Assembly: GCA_963734725.1 (NCBI GenBank)
Contig: CAVTIX010000009.1
Span: 248,001 to 312,000 of the forward strand
Length of the DNA stretch: 64,000 bases
Direction: 5' to 3'
Source: DASXKD01 sp963734725
GTDB taxonomy: Bacteria > Actinomycetota > Actinomycetes > Streptosporangiales > Streptosporangiaceae
The position numbers were made by a program, and so were the translations under genes. This document shows positions 9,588 to 19,914 of the stretch, piece after piece. Below the pieces are notes generated by a model. It saw only the letters and a list, made by a program, of their open reading frames with translations. It was not told where the DNA came from and ran no database searches. Positions within the stretch are counted from its first letter, which is position 1, and each line of letters begins with the position of its first letter.

Positions 9588-10913
9588 TTGGCTGCCCAAG
9601 CGAGTGGCGCTACGGGACGGGTCAAGGGCGAGCGCCCCTTCCCGGACCGGCCGGAAGGCACGAACTGTCTTCCCCAGATCGACCACATCCTGGTTCTCAT
9701 GATGGAGAACCACTCCTACGATAATTATCTGGGCATGCTGGGGCGTGGCCACGGTGAGCAGCCGCGGGGAGACGGGTTCACGATCGGAGCCGGTGGCCAG
9801 CCCACGGCCGCAAATCCCACCCCAGACGGTAAAGTCCAGCATGCTTTCCGCATGCCGACCACGTGCCAGCTGCCTGGTGTGCCGTCCCAGGAATGGAAGC
9901 AGGCCCATATCCAGTTCAACGGGGGCCGGAACGACGGATTTGTAAAATCGGCCAGCGGCCCGGTCGCCATGGGCTATTGGACCGGGGAGGATCTGCCGTG
10001 GGCTTACTCGCTGGCCACTACGTTCCCGGTAGCTGACCGCTGGTTCGCGCCGATCCTGGGCCAGACCCAGCCCTGCCGCCGGTACCTGCTGGCGGCAACC
10101 TCGGCCGGGATGGTCGATGACATCCTTCCGGAAAACGCCGTCCCCGCTCCCGAGGGGACCATCTTCGACCGCCTGGATGCCCACCAGATCCCGTGGCGGA
10201 ACTATTACTCCAGCTTCCCCCCCACCTGCTACGTGTTCCCCGGTGAGGCGATCGAAGGCCATTCAAGCCTGGTCAAGATCGAGCAGTTCTTCGCCGACGC
10301 CAAAACGGGCAATCTTCCCGGGTTCGCGATCATCGACCCCGATTTCGGCAACAGCTCCGGGGAGAACCCGCAGAACATCGTGCACGCCGAGGTCTTCGCC
10401 GCCTCGGTCGTGCAAGCCGTGATGGAATCGCCGGCCTGGCCGCGCACGCTGCTGGTATGGACCTTCGATGAGGGCGGCGGCTACTACGACCACGTGCCGC
10501 CCCCCCCGGCCGTCACGCCCGATGACGTCCCGCCGCTGCAGCCGCCGCCGTGGTATGACGGGTTCGCCCGGTACGGATTCCGGGTCCCAGCCGTCGTGGT
10601 GTCCCCGTGGAGCCGGCCAGATCATGTGACCAGCGTGGTCCACGACCACACCTCGATCCTGGCGATGGTCGAGCGGAAATGGAACCTGCCAGCCATGACT
10701 GGCCGCGACGCCGCCGCCGCGGACCTGTCCGACTTCCTCAACCTCGACGTGCCGTCGTTCGCCGAGCCACCCACACTGGCCCAGCCGCTGGCCGGCCTCG
10801 CCCAGCTCGCCTGCGACAAGAACGGCCCCGGGCAAATACCGCCCCCAGGCTCGGTGACCCGGGCTAGCCAACCATTGCGACCCCCTGCGCCGCGCCGTCA
10901 CCCGGCCCGGTGA
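9588..10913 (+). CDS. Phospholipase C-like phosphoesterase
   Basis: This gene encodes 441 aa of the phosphoesterase family (Pfam PF04185 type, which includes phospholipase C). The metal-site motif near the N-terminus is IDHILVLMMENHSYDNYLG. The later conserved WTFDEGGGYYDHVPPPP and SPWSRPDHVTSVVHDHTS supply further metal ligands. I choose TTG at 9588 because GGGGAGG lies eight bases upstream; an in-frame ATG at 9555 would add 11 residues. No signal peptide is seen, unlike secreted bacterial phospholipases, so the enzyme is likely cytoplasmic or exported by an unknown route. Substrate is inferred only by family. Confidence 0.85.
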   Translation: MAAQASGATGRVKGERPFPDRPEGTNCLPQIDHILVLMMENHSYDNYLGMLGRGHGEQPRGDGFTIGAGGQPTAANPTPDGKVQHAFRMPTTCQLPGVPSQEWKQAHIQFNGGRNDGFVKSASGPVAMGYWTGEDLPWAYSLATTFPVADRWFAPILGQTQPCRRYLLAATSAGMVDDILPENAVPAPEGTIFDRLDAHQIPWRNYYSSFPPTCYVFPGEAIEGHSSLVKIEQFFADAKTGNLPGFAIIDPDFGNSSGENPQNIVHAEVFAASVVQAVMESPAWPRTLLVWTFDEGGGYYDHVPPPPAVTPDDVPPLQPPPWYDGFARYGFRVPAVVVSPWSRPDHVTSVVHDHTSILAMVERKWNLPAMTGRDAAAADLSDFLNLDVPSFAEPPTLAQPLAGLAQLACDKNGPGQIPPPGSVTRASQPLRPPAPRRHPAR

Positions 10914-11780
10914 TCGTCACGTTTGCCCGGCCGCGATCATGCCGCGAGGCGTTCACCCGGAGTTTGGCGCGGGCCCGGCCGTGGACGCGTGCCGAAGCGG
11001 GACCGTCCGGCCATCTCGGCCAATCTTCAGGGTTATGATCGTCGGCCGGGCTCATTTCGACCATGCGGGCGACGACACGGGAGGGATATTTGAGCAGAGC
11101 GCGATCGGCGCTGACAGCGCCAACGGCATAATGCTGACCGAGAACGATCACTGGGTTGACGTGATCAATGCGCTCGGCTTCGACCAGGAGGCAGGCGCCG
11201 CCGCGCCCGTCAAACCGATCAAGTCGCTCCAGGCAAGCTCCTCGCCGGACCCACGCCCCCGAAGAAAAGCGGGCGGGCGCAGAATCACGGTTCGGGACGC
11301 TGCCAAAACGGTCACTTGACGGTCGAGCTGCCGATCATAACGGCGGGACTGCACGCATGCTGTCACCCGCCTGCCACGTTCTGTGACCACTCGTAACCTC
11401 CGACTGCATTTTCGGCAGAATCGTCCCGAATCTGCGTGACGCTCGCTGGACCGTTAGGAAGGTAAATGCTTGCTCCGCGCCACGAGCCAAGATCACGAGT
11501 GCCGGTGAGTGACGGGGAAGACGGAGCAGAGCAGGGCCGCGCGGGTGTTCGGGGCGGGTAAGGCGGGCGGGGTCATCATGCTGTCGCCGTGATGTGATCA
11601 CCCACTCTCCGCCGTCAGCGACCGCGGATCAGGTCGTTTCGGCCAACAGCGCAATCGGGCGTGCGCACAGGAAGTGGTCATAGGCAGCGCATAGCCCGGT
11701 CTGACGGAGCGGACAGGCGGCGGAGGCACGGTGGCGCCAGGGCCGCCACCGTGGGCGGCCACGGCACGAAGGAGATCACC
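10914..11780. other. Intergenic, no supported gene
   Basis: This stretch contains a short plus-strand frame around 11035-11230 (MIVGRAHFDHAGDDTGG, NDHWVDVINALGF) without SD or family resemblance, and AT-richer sequence near 11330-11480. The last 20 bases hold the SD of the next gene. I see no RNA gene. Confidence 0.45.
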
Positions 11781-12248
11781 ATGTCCGACTCGGCGAACAC
11801 CCGCGGGCGCAAGAAACGGTGGGCAGGCGCCGTGGGCCTGCTGGCCGCGGGCGTCATCACCGGTGGCGTCCTGGCCAGCGCGCTGAGCGCGTCCGCGAGC
11901 AGCACGTCCGCGGCAGGCGGCAGCACCGCGCCGCCCGCGAGCAGCGGCGATGCGAGGACGCCGGGACCCGGCGGCGCCCAGCCGGCCCGTTCCGACGAGA
12001 AGAGCCTGCCGAGCGCCACGGCCGCGACACTCCGCGCGGCGGCGCTCAAGGCGGTTGCGGGTGGCGCCGTCTACCGGATCGAGACCGACGCCGGTGACGG
12101 CGTGTACGAGGCGCACATGACCAAGGCCGACGGCTCTTTGGTCACCGTCAAGTTCGACAAGAACCTGAAGGTCACGAAGGTAGAAAGCGGCATAGGCGCC
12201 GGTGATCCCGGCCCCGCCCGCCAGGCCCCGCCGGGCGCCGCCGCGTGA
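11781..12248 (+). CDS. PepSY-like secreted or membrane-anchored protein
   Basis: The ATG at 11781 follows AAGGAG at an ideal distance. The 155-aa product has a basic N-terminus (NTRGRKKRWAGA), a hydrophobic segment (VGLLAAGVITGGVLASALSA) and an alanine/serine/glycine linker. The C-terminal domain (AALKAVAGGAVYRIETDAG, YEAHMTKADGSLVTVKFD) fits the PepSY fold, a small alpha/beta domain often found outside the membrane. The protein probably sits at the cell surface. A strong inverted repeat follows the stop, so the gene is likely monocistronic. Confidence 0.8.
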   Translation: MSDSANTRGRKKRWAGAVGLLAAGVITGGVLASALSASASSTSAAGGSTAPPASSGDARTPGPGGAQPARSDEKSLPSATAATLRAAALKAVAGGAVYRIETDAGDGVYEAHMTKADGSLVTVKFDKNLKVTKVESGIGAGDPGPARQAPPGAAA

Positions 12249-12268
12249 GCTAGCCGGCGTCCCCTTCC

Positions 12269-12314
12269 GGGCGGCCGCGCTTCAGGACGAACGCAGGCCC
12301 AGGCGCGGCCGCCC
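12269..12314 (+). terminator. Probable intrinsic terminator
   Basis: A perfect 12-bp inverted repeat, GGGCGGCCGCGC and GCGCGGCCGCCC, with a 22-base loop lies 20 bp after the stop of the PepSY-like gene. There is no T-run, as is common in actinomycetes. Confidence 0.65.
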
Positions 12315-12398
12315 GCGGCGCCGTGCTGACGCGCCCCGCCGGAACCTAGTGAACCGCCCCAGCGAGGCCGGAGACCCACCCCCCACAGAGGTCCGAAG

Positions 12399-12456
12399 CG
12401 TGCCAAGTGCCAACGAGGATCGACTTGTCGTAACTGACGCTTTAGGACAACCCCGT
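12399..12456 (+). repeat. Dispersed repeat, short copy A
   Basis: GTGCCAAGTGCCAACGAGGA, then CTTGTCGTAACTGACGCTTT, is a diverged copy of the element seen full-length at 42589 and 58726. It belongs to the variant with a CTTTAGG ending, like the copy at 51439. It lies next to a CHAT-cassette remnant. Confidence 0.6.
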
Positions 12457-12559
12457 CAAGACCGAACGCCGGTTCTTCCGGCTCACAAGACGCTAGCGCA
12501 GGCACGGCGGGGCAACGGGTCCCCACCTCCCCCGGCGGCGGGCAAGTTGGCATCAGTGC

Positions 12560-13145
12560 CGCGTTGCTCCTGCTCCAGGTCGGGGCGTGTCTTACCGGGC
12601 GGAGGGCGGCCAATGCTGCGGCGGCCTGGTGCCGATCCCACTCGATCCTGGCGGTCTGCAGGGTGGTGGCGGTGGCCCAGTCCCGCGCCTCCCTGGCGAG
12701 CTCCACCCGGTACTCGGTGACAAGGCTCCACTCATCCCCGCGGCCAGGCAGCGGCCCGCCGGTGGCCGGGTCGGTGAAGTCGAGGGTGATGGCGGTGACC
12801 AGCCAGGCCCATCCACAGGCCCGCCCGGTCCGCTCATCAGGACGTGCAAGCCCTGCAAGCACCCCACCGCTGCCGCCCATAGCCTGCTGGTGCGGGCTGT
12901 TCGAGGGCGTGGCGCAGGTTGACCTCCTCCGCCGCCAGCACCAGGACAACTGGGGCCGCGCGTCCTGCCTGGCCTTGGGCGTGGTAAGCGTCGCCGAAGG
13001 CGCCGATGGTTTTGGCATAAGCGCGGGTGGCGGCGGGACCTCCGGGAGGGCACTCGGCCGTTGCGCTCTTCAAGGTTGGTGATGAGCGTCTGGGCGGCGA
13101 CCATGAAGGCGGCATGGGCCGCGTTGCTGGTGGTGGTTGTCAAGG
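12560..13145 (-). pseudogene. Remnant of a CHAT-cassette TPR region
   Basis: In shifting minus-strand frames this segment reads YAKTIGAFGDAYHAQ, VLAAEEVNLRHALE, FTDPATGGPLPGRGDEW and SLVTEYRVELAREARDW, then TATTLQTARIEWDRHQAAAA. These align with the TPR region of the neighbouring gene at 15131-16600 (IGALGTAYWG, AEEANLRHAL, TPDFTNPDTGGPLPGRED). The CHAT and NTPase parts are missing. At least two frameshifts are present. It is the leftover of a third tandem copy, now separated from its other debris by an IS1182 insertion. Confidence 0.7.
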
Positions 13146-13160
13146 ATGGCGCGCTCTAAA

Positions 13161-14988
13161 CTTGACTCTGTCGGGAATCTTGGTATTTGGCTGACTGGAG
13201 TGACGCTCGGGGCCAGTCTTGCGGGGACGTGAGTCCTGCGAGATCCCTGAGGAGTGCGAGATGTCGATCCGTCCCCGCCTGGGGGTCGAGGTCCCGGAGT
13301 TGACCGCGCGGGTGGCGCGGGCCAGCAACCCGGCCGGGACGACGGCGATGTGGGTGCGGGACCGGCTCGACGGCCTGTGGGCGGACGAGGACTTCGCCGG
13401 CTGGTATCCCCGGGATGGGCGGCCCGGGATCTCGCCTGCCCAGCTGGCCACGGTGAGCGTGCTGCAGTTCCTGCTCGATCTCTCTGACCGCGATGCCGCC
13501 GAGGCGGTGCGGTGCCGCATCGACTTCAAGTACGCGCTCGGTCTCGATCTCGACGATCCGGGCTTCCACCACAGCGTGCTGGGCGATTTCCGCGACCGGC
13601 TGCTGGCGGAGGGGCGGGCGGACCGGCTCCTTGACCTGGCCCTGGCCCGGCTGAAGGAGGCCGGGCTGGTCCGCGAGCGGACCGCCCAGCGCACCGACTC
13701 CACCCATGTCCTGGCTGCGGTGCGGGACCTGACCCGGCTGGAGCTGGTCACCGAGGCGGTGCGCGCCGCCTTGGAGGAGCTCGCCCGCACCGCCGGCCAC
13801 GCGCTGGAAGGCCTGGTCGATGACGACTGGGGCCGCCGCTACGGCCGCCCGGTCCGCCTCGGCAAGAACCCCACCCGGCCGAAGACCAGGATGAACGAGG
13901 CCGGGGCGGATGCCCGCCGGCTGATCGAGCACCTGGCCGCCCGCCACCCGGACCTGCTGCTCGGCCCCCAGGTGGAGGCCCTGCGGCAAGTCCTCCTCCA
14001 GAACTACCACTGGGACTCCGCCGGGCGCCTGCGCTGGCGCGACGATGAGGCCGGCGCCGGCCTGCCGCCGTCGGCTGCCCGCATCGTGTCCCCCTATGAC
14101 CTGGCCGCCCGCTACTCCCGCCGGGGCCAGGTCACCCGCTGGACGGGATACCTCGCCCACGTGACCGAGACCTGCGCCGAAGACGGGCCCAACGTCATCA
14201 CCGACGTCGCCACCATGTCCGCCACCAGCGACGACAGGCAGGCCCTGGCTGGGATCCACTCCCGGCTAAAGCGTCGGGGCCTGCTCCCCGACGAGCACCT
14301 GGTGGACGGCGGCTACACCTCCCTGGTGCACATGGAGCGGGCCGGGCGCGAGCACCGGGTCACCCTCACCGGGCCGCTGCCCGGCAACCGCACCCGCCAG
14401 CACCGCGTCCAGGAGGGCTACGCCCGCGACGACTTCCGCGTCGACTACGACCGCCGCGAAGTCACCTGTCCCCAGGGCCAGGTCAGCAAGGGGTGGCACG
14501 GCCCCTACCCCACGTCCTCGCCCGACGCCGCCCCGCTCATCGTGGCGCGCTTCACCAAGGGCCAGTGCCAGCCCTGCCCCGCCAGGGCCGCCTGCACCAC
14601 CTCCGGCGACGGCAAGCGCACCGTGGGCTTCCCCCCGCGCGAGCTCTACGAGCTGCAGGCCCGCAACCGCGCCGACCAGCAGGACCCCGCCTGGCATAAG
14701 CGCTACGCTGTGCGGTCCGGCGTCGAGGGCACCGTCTGCGAGTTCGCCCGCGGCCACGGCATGCGCCACTGCCGCTACCGGGGACAGCCCAAGGCCCACC
14801 TGCAACATGTCCTGACCGCCATCGCGGTCAACATCGAACGCCTCAGCCAGCTGCCGCCCAGTGAGAGCACATCCCCGCGACCGCCGACGGCGTTCCAGAA
14901 CTACCTTGACCAGCACGACATCAAACGCCTGCGCTCATGGCGAGCCGTCAGCTAAGCCGCAGCGACCAAGATTCCCGACAGAGTCAAG
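13161..14988 (+). mobile_element. Intact IS1182-family insertion sequence with target duplication
   Basis: Perfect 24-bp terminal inverted repeats lie at 13161-13184 and 14965-14988, beginning CTTGACTCTGTCGGGAATCT. They are flanked on both sides by the 5-bp direct repeat CTAAA (13156-13160 and 14989-14993), which is the target duplication. The 1828-bp element carries one intact transposase gene. Its insertion landed in CHAT-cassette remnants. Perfect ends and an open gene suggest a recent arrival. Confidence 0.92.
13261..14955 (+). CDS. IS1182-family transposase
   Basis: The ATG at 13261 gives 564 aa and is followed by the right inverted repeat after the stop. An N-terminal DUF772-type region (LWADEDFAGWYPRDGRPGI, QLATVSVLQFLLDLSDRDAA) precedes the DDE core. 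RTDSTHVLAAVRDL supplies the first aspartate, VDGGYTSLVHMERA the second, and GVEGTVCEFARGHGMRHCRY the glutamate region. A cysteine cluster (KGQCQPCPARAACTTS) sits before the last motif, as is usual in this family. An upstream ATG at 13219 is less likely. The protein cuts and joins its own element ends. Confidence 0.92.
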   Translation: MSIRPRLGVEVPELTARVARASNPAGTTAMWVRDRLDGLWADEDFAGWYPRDGRPGISPAQLATVSVLQFLLDLSDRDAAEAVRCRIDFKYALGLDLDDPGFHHSVLGDFRDRLLAEGRADRLLDLALARLKEAGLVRERTAQRTDSTHVLAAVRDLTRLELVTEAVRAALEELARTAGHALEGLVDDDWGRRYGRPVRLGKNPTRPKTRMNEAGADARRLIEHLAARHPDLLLGPQVEALRQVLLQNYHWDSAGRLRWRDDEAGAGLPPSAARIVSPYDLAARYSRRGQVTRWTGYLAHVTETCAEDGPNVITDVATMSATSDDRQALAGIHSRLKRRGLLPDEHLVDGGYTSLVHMERAGREHRVTLTGPLPGNRTRQHRVQEGYARDDFRVDYDRREVTCPQGQVSKGWHGPYPTSSPDAAPLIVARFTKGQCQPCPARAACTTSGDGKRTVGFPPRELYELQARNRADQQDPAWHKRYAVRSGVEGTVCEFARGHGMRHCRYRGQPKAHLQHVLTAIAVNIERLSQLPPSESTSPRPPTAFQNYLDQHDIKRLRSWRAVS

Positions 14989-15000
14989 CTAAAGGAGCTC

Positions 15001-15100
15001 GTCGCTGGTCTGCCTATCACCGGGCGAGAAGGATCGCGATGCTGTAGCGGGTCAGCTACTCTTGGCAATACAACTGGTCCTGCCACGCACCTGGCAATGG
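15001..15100 (-). pseudogene. Small remnant of a CHAT-cassette C-terminus
   Basis: On the minus strand this reads RYSIAILLAR, closely matching RYGIALLLARNGR near the end of the next gene's TPR region. It is probably debris from the same third copy as 12560-13145, on the other side of the IS insertion. Confidence 0.5.
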
Positions 15101-15130
15101 ATCAAGCCGACAGGCCTGAAGCGACGGCCA

Positions 15131-18100
15131 TTATGGTCCGCCTCCATGAGGCCGGTTTGCCTGCCGAGGGCTGCGCTCTTCTAGCAGCGCGATGAGCCCC
15201 TCGGTCTCGGCCGCGTCAGAAGCGGCCCCGGCCCCCGCCTGCTGATAGTTGTGCAGAGCGGCGCGTGCGTAGTGCAGGGCGTCGCCGACCCGGCCATTGC
15301 GGGCGAGGAGGAGCGCGATGCCGTAGCGGGTTCTCGCGGCTCCATAGATGTTTTCCCGAGCTTCATGATGCTGGATGGCTTGCTGGTAGTGGCGCAGCGC
15401 CTGGCCGGTGTCGTCGGCATGGTTGTAGATGTTGCCAAGCTGGTGCTCGGTGACGCCCCGGTGTTCGTGGTCGCCGGCAGGGGTCAGGTCGAGCGCTTGC
15501 TGGTAGCTGCGCAGGGCGGTGCTCAAGTGTTTCCGCAGCGCGGGCTCAGCCTCACCTGCGGCCAGGGCGTCTTGGAACCGTTCCAGGGCGACCCGACCGA
15601 GTTGATTGAGGCAACCGGCGCGGCCGAGTCGGTCGCTGCTGGGGTGCAGGCTGAGGCTGTGCTGGAGCCAGTGTTCGGCCTGGTCCAAGTCCCGTAGCCC
15701 GGGCAACATGTAGGCGTTGCCGAGGCTGCCAGCGCTGAGGGCTTCGGCCGCCCGGTCGCCGATGCGCTGATCCAGGGCGAGTCCTTCCTGGAAGAGCGAA
15801 AGGCAGCTGGGATCTTCCTGCGCGAGGAGGACGTTGCCAAGACCGCTAAGAGAGGCGCTGAGGCTGCGGATCCGGGCGCGCTGGTGCTGGGTGAGGCTGG
15901 CGGCGGGGGCGGCCAGCGCTGCGGCGGCTCGGTCCCGGTGCCATGCAATGGAGGCGTTTTGGAGGGTGGTGGCGGTGGGCCAGTCCCGTGCATCTTCCGC
16001 GAGCTTCACCCGGTAGCCAGTGACGATTCCCCAGTAGTCTTCGCGGCCGGGCAGCGGCCCTCCGGTGTCAGGGTTGGTGAAGTCGGGGGTGATGCTGGTG
16101 ACGAGCTGGGCCCATTCACTGTCACGCCCGGACCGCTCGTACAGAATGCGCAAGCCTTGCATGCACCCGGTCGCGGCCTGCCAGAGCCCGTAGGTTCGGG
16201 CGAGGTGGAGCGCATGCCGCAGGTTGGCCTCCTCGGCTCCCAGTAGGGGAACGACCTGGGCTTCGTGGCCCTCTTTAGCCACGCCCCAGTAAGCGGTGCC
16301 GAGCGCGCCGATGGTCTTGATAAAGGCGCGAATGGCGCGGCGGGCGGCTGGTTCGTCTGGCTGACCGTAGCTGGTTGAGTACAGGGTGCTGAAGTACCAG
16401 GGCAGCGCCGGATGAATCTGGTAGTACCCGCCGCCGAGCGGGGTAAGCAGGCCAATGCCGGCGGCCCGGTCCAGCAGCGCGATTCCGGCATCCTGATCCA
16501 GCCCGGTCAGCTCAGGCACCGCGTCCTCCCCGGCGGTCTCGGGGTCGCCCATGTAGCGGATGGCGTTGACGAAGGCAGTGTCGCGGAACAGGTGCAGCAC
16601 CGCCAGCTGGGCCCGCTCGGCGTCGGTGAACGCCTGCGCGAACCCGTAGCTGAGCGAGGCGGCCAGAGACCGGTGCGGCCCAGCGCCGCGTCTTCCCCCA
16701 CTTCGAGCTGTGCTTCCCCGGCCCGCAGCCGGGCCACGAACCCCTCGATAGCCTCCGTGCTAGCCAGGTTCTCCCGCAGCGCCTCGGCCGACCAAGACGG
16801 TGATGGTCAGCGGGTTGCCGACCGCGTACCGCAGCAGCGGCCGCCAGTCCGCAGTGGCCAGGTTGTGACCGTGGCGAGCGGCGAGCGCGGCGGCCAGCTG
16901 CAGGCTTTCCCGCATCGGCATCGCCGGCAGCCGGACCCGGGCGGGGAGATCACCCAGCCAGTGACGCTCGTCGCGGCGGGAGGTGAGCAGCACCTTGCAC
17001 CGGGTGGTCTGGGCCAGGTCCCGCAGCAGGGCGGCCAGTTCGTCTTGCTCGGCGCGGGTCCAGTCGCTGGCGGTGCCCTCGGGGAACCCGGTGACCGGCT
17101 CGACGTTGTCCCACACCCACAGCACGGGCACCTGCGCCAGCACCTGCATCACCAGGTCTCGGCGCTGGGCCGGGTCGGTGACCGCCGCCCAGGGGATGCC
17201 GCTGGCCTCCAGCAGCCCGGCGAAGTAGTCCCCGGCGGCGCCGATGACCCGGTCGGCGGTCAGGTGGTGCTCGAAGGAGGACCACAGCACCGCCCCCGGC
17301 CCCCACTCCGGTTGCCCGGGGTGGTCCAGGCCGCCGGTGGCCTGGTACCAGCGGGCGAACTCCGCCGCCGTGGAGGACTTGCCCGCCCCGGCGAACGCGT
17401 GCAGCAGCACGACGGGCTGGGTGTCGAAGGCGCGGTCCAGGGCCAGCAGCGTCTCATCCCGGCCGAAGAACCCCGCATCCGGCGGCCGCGGCACCTCGCC
17501 GACCGCTGCTTCATCGCCGCCGGTCTTGGTTTCGGCTGGGGCGATCTTGATCACCGGCGCATCCCGCTTTGGCGGGCGGAGCAGCACCAGCGGCGCGGAC
17601 TCATAGACGACGGGCACTGCCCAGTCCTGCAACGCGACCGGGGCCGCGCCGATCTGCCGCACCGGGTCAGCGGCCAGGGCGCGGCGGGCCGCGGCCGCGG
17701 CCTGGCCGAGGGATTTCCCGGCGAGCAGGTGCGCGTACAGGTCGGCCATGAACTGGGCCGCGGTGACGACGTAGACGTTGTACCGCATCGCCACCACACC
17801 GGGCACGCCCGACGTCGGCGACCTCGGCGGCCAGCGACCCGTACGCGCGGATCCGCGCGTGCACATCCCCGGTCAGGCCGCTCTCCGCCCGGCCGCCCGC
17901 GGGCCGGCCCGGTCCGTCCGGGCTGGCGCTCGGGCGTCGCCGGGCTGGTCGCGGGCCTCGGTGTAGGCCGACCGGCAGGCGTTCAGCACCAGCACCGGCA
18001 CCCCGGTGCCGGTGAGCAGCCGCCCCAGGGCGGGCCCGTCGACCAGCTGCTGGTTCTCCTCGCTGTCCGGGTCCTCGAACAGCAGGTACCCGTGCTGCCC

Positions 18101-18940
18101 GCACGCACCGGCCCGGCGACCGAGATCCCGTACATCAGCGGCGACAGCAGCCGCCGACCGCCACCACCACCGCACCTCCCTGCCGCCGGTCCCGGCGCGC
18201 CGGTGCGAGGCCAAGATCGGCCAGGTCGAGCTAGGTGCCGTGCCCGTCGAAATGCACCACGTGATACGGCCGCCCCGCCTCATGGGCGGCGTGCAGCACC
18301 TGCGACAGCCGGGCGAAGGTGGCCGGGCGCAGCACATCCAGGTCCAGGCCCTCCATCTGCTCCGCCCCACCGCGGACCAGCCGGGAGGCCACCGACCGGA
18401 ACGGCACATCCGCCCGCCCGCCCGGCCGGGCGATCACCAGCAGCACCCGCAACCGGTCCCCCGACGGCTCGGGCAACTCCGGGTGCCCGGCCGCCCGCAG
18501 ATGGGTGCGGACAAACGCCCCCGCGCCCAGCGCCACCGGCGCATCGCGCCCCGGGTCCCGCAGCAGCTCCCACGCCAGCCCCGGGCCCTCGCCCGGGTCG
18601 GTCTCCACCTCCACCCGCACCTCGGCCCAGCCGGTCCCGGGCCCGCTCCCAGATCCCCACCGCATCCACGTCGGCGAACACCGCGCGGAACAACTCCGCA
18701 CCCGCCTGCGCCAGCTGCGCCTCCGCCTCCCGCGCTATCGCCGGCGCCGGATCGGCGGGGAACTCCGCGTACTCCTCCAGGTACCAGCGGACCCGCTCCC
18801 CTCCCCGCCACCTGGCAGACCCCGCGAACTCCGCCACCGCCACCCGCGCGCGCCGCGCCCTCCTGCCAAGTCACCTCAACCCGCCGCCGGCCCTGACCAG
18901 CCGACCCGGCCGGGACGTCACTGATCCGCAGCTCCGCCAC
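15131..18940 (-). pseudogene. CHAT protease-NTPase-TPR gene, copy 1, frameshifted
   Basis: Fragments in three frames give the same order as the intact gene at 51745. The start is MAELRISDVPAGSAG (GTG at 18940), followed by the N-terminal RVRWYLEEYAEFPADPAPA. The CHAT domain has the histidine in VVHFDGHGT and the cysteine in VLNACRSAY. The NTPase has Walker A AFAGAGKSSTAAEF, Walker B PVLWVWDNVE and LLTSRRDERHWLGD. The TPR region (16600-15131) is intact and long. The reading frame breaks near 18850, 18640, 18130, 17870, 16765 and 16650. A TAG replaces the tryptophan of HGTWLD at 18231. Many breaks are single bases in GC runs, so sequencing error cannot be fully excluded. The full protein would be a caspase-like protease switched by NTP binding. 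Confidence 0.85.
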
Positions 18941-19121
18941 AACCCCACCCCCAGCATGACCCGCAATACGCGCGCCCTTAAATGCAGAAAGGCAACAGCA
19001 GTCAGCACAAGGATGCGCCCCGTACCGCGATAGTAAGATACCCGCCACTAAACCGCCCGCGCGCTCCCGGAAATAGCCGCCCATCCCGCCGACAGCATAA
19101 CCGGGCAGGAGGCATACGCCG
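18941..19121. promoter_or_regulatory. Divergent control region, copy 1
   Basis: This 181-bp gap separates the minus-strand CHAT gene from the plus-strand small gene. It is clearly related to 23708-23894: both share ACCCCACCCCC near the CHAT start, GATGCGCCCCG, AGTAAGRTACC, MTTAAACCGC/ACTAAACCGC and a CAGGAGGCA SD. AGTAAGAT is a candidate -10 for the small gene. The conserved layout suggests coordinated control of both transcripts. Confidence 0.45.
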
Positions 19122-19317
19122 ATGACCTCAACCCCAGCCACTATGAATGCCCCGATCACCACGCCGACATCACCGCCTGGTCGAACAAGCACTTGACGAG
19201 CTAGGCCCGCCGGTCGCCTACCGGCGCCGTCCCAGCCGTTCCAGGTGATCGTCACCTGCCCGGCGCCAGCGGCGCCCGTCGCACCCGGTCACCGTCACCG
19301 GCACCCAGACCCCATGA
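19122..19317 (+). pseudogene. Small partner protein, copy 1, frameshifted
   Basis: An SD (GGCAGGAGG) precedes ATG at 19122. The sequence aligns base for base with the intact small gene at 23895, including the TATGAATGCCCCGA segment. It lacks single bases at two or more points (196 versus 201 nt), so the frame breaks after about 10 residues. The end overlaps the membrane protein start by ATGA at 19314, as in copy 2. Confidence 0.7.
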
Positions 19318-19745
19318 CCAGGCCCGTCCGCCCCACCACCCCCGCCGGCCAGGCCTGGGCCGACCTGGCCGCCCAGTTCACCCCCGCGGCCTCCCTGGCC
19401 CGGATCGGCACCGTCACCGCCCGGGCCATCACCACCATCACCGTCCTCGGCGTCCTGCTCACCGGCCTCGGTGCCCTGGCCCCCGGGCAGTTCACCCACT
19501 CCAGCGCCGCCCAGGACCTGGCCGCCGCCACCATCGTCACCGCCACCCTGGCGGTCACCTGCGCGCTGGCCGCCCAGGTGCTGACCATCACCCGCCACCT
19601 CAACCCCAACAACCTGGCCGAGGTCCAGGCCTGGTGCCGCCGCCAGTTCCACGTCCGCGCCTACGCCACCCAGACCGCCACCATCCTGCTCATCGCCGCC
19701 GCCCTCGTCGCCGACGCCACCACCATCCTCACCACCACGCACTGA
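19314..19745 (+). CDS. Small three-helix membrane protein paired with CHAT copy 1
   Basis: The 143-aa product has three hydrophobic segments: ITTITVLGVLLTGLGALA (near residue 35), DLAAATIVTATLAVTCALAA (near 70) and ATILLIAAALVADATTIL (C-terminal). The basic stretch ITRHLNPNNLAEV and CRRQFHVRAY lie between helices two and three. It is about 75 percent like the product at 24092. Its start overlaps the small gene upstream (ATGA), so the two are translationally coupled. No known family is recognised. Divergent linkage to a CHAT protease in two tandem units suggests a target or effector of that protease, which is inference. Confidence 0.75.
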   Translation: MTRPVRPTTPAGQAWADLAAQFTPAASLARIGTVTARAITTITVLGVLLTGLGALAPGQFTHSSAAQDLAAATIVTATLAVTCALAAQVLTITRHLNPNNLAEVQAWCRRQFHVRAYATQTATILLIAAALVADATTILTTTH

Positions 19746-19914
19746 CCCCCCGCCAGCGAACCCAGGCGGCCGGACGCTCGAAAGAGCGCCCGACCGACGG
19801 AACGTCGCTGGTGCCGTCACCGGTGCACAGTCCTGCTCCGCCACACCCAGCCACCCGCATTAGCGAGCCCGCGATCGTCCCGCCTGCCTATCGATGGCCG
19901 GGCCGGGTGACCCG

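Noticed and set aside
12071..13018. 315-aa minus-strand frame as a single gene
   Set aside because: Only its middle matches the CHAT TPR region. Its ends run through the PepSY gene antisense and a terminator, so it is a chance extension of a remnant.
13156..14259. 367-aa and related frames opposite the intact IS1182 transposase
   Set aside because: High GC keeps antisense frames open; the sense transposase has full motifs and IS boundaries.
16412..19033. 873-aa plus-strand frame across CHAT copy 1
   Set aside because: It is proline/arginine-rich shadow coding. The minus strand carries the homologous CHAT-NTPase-TPR segments.
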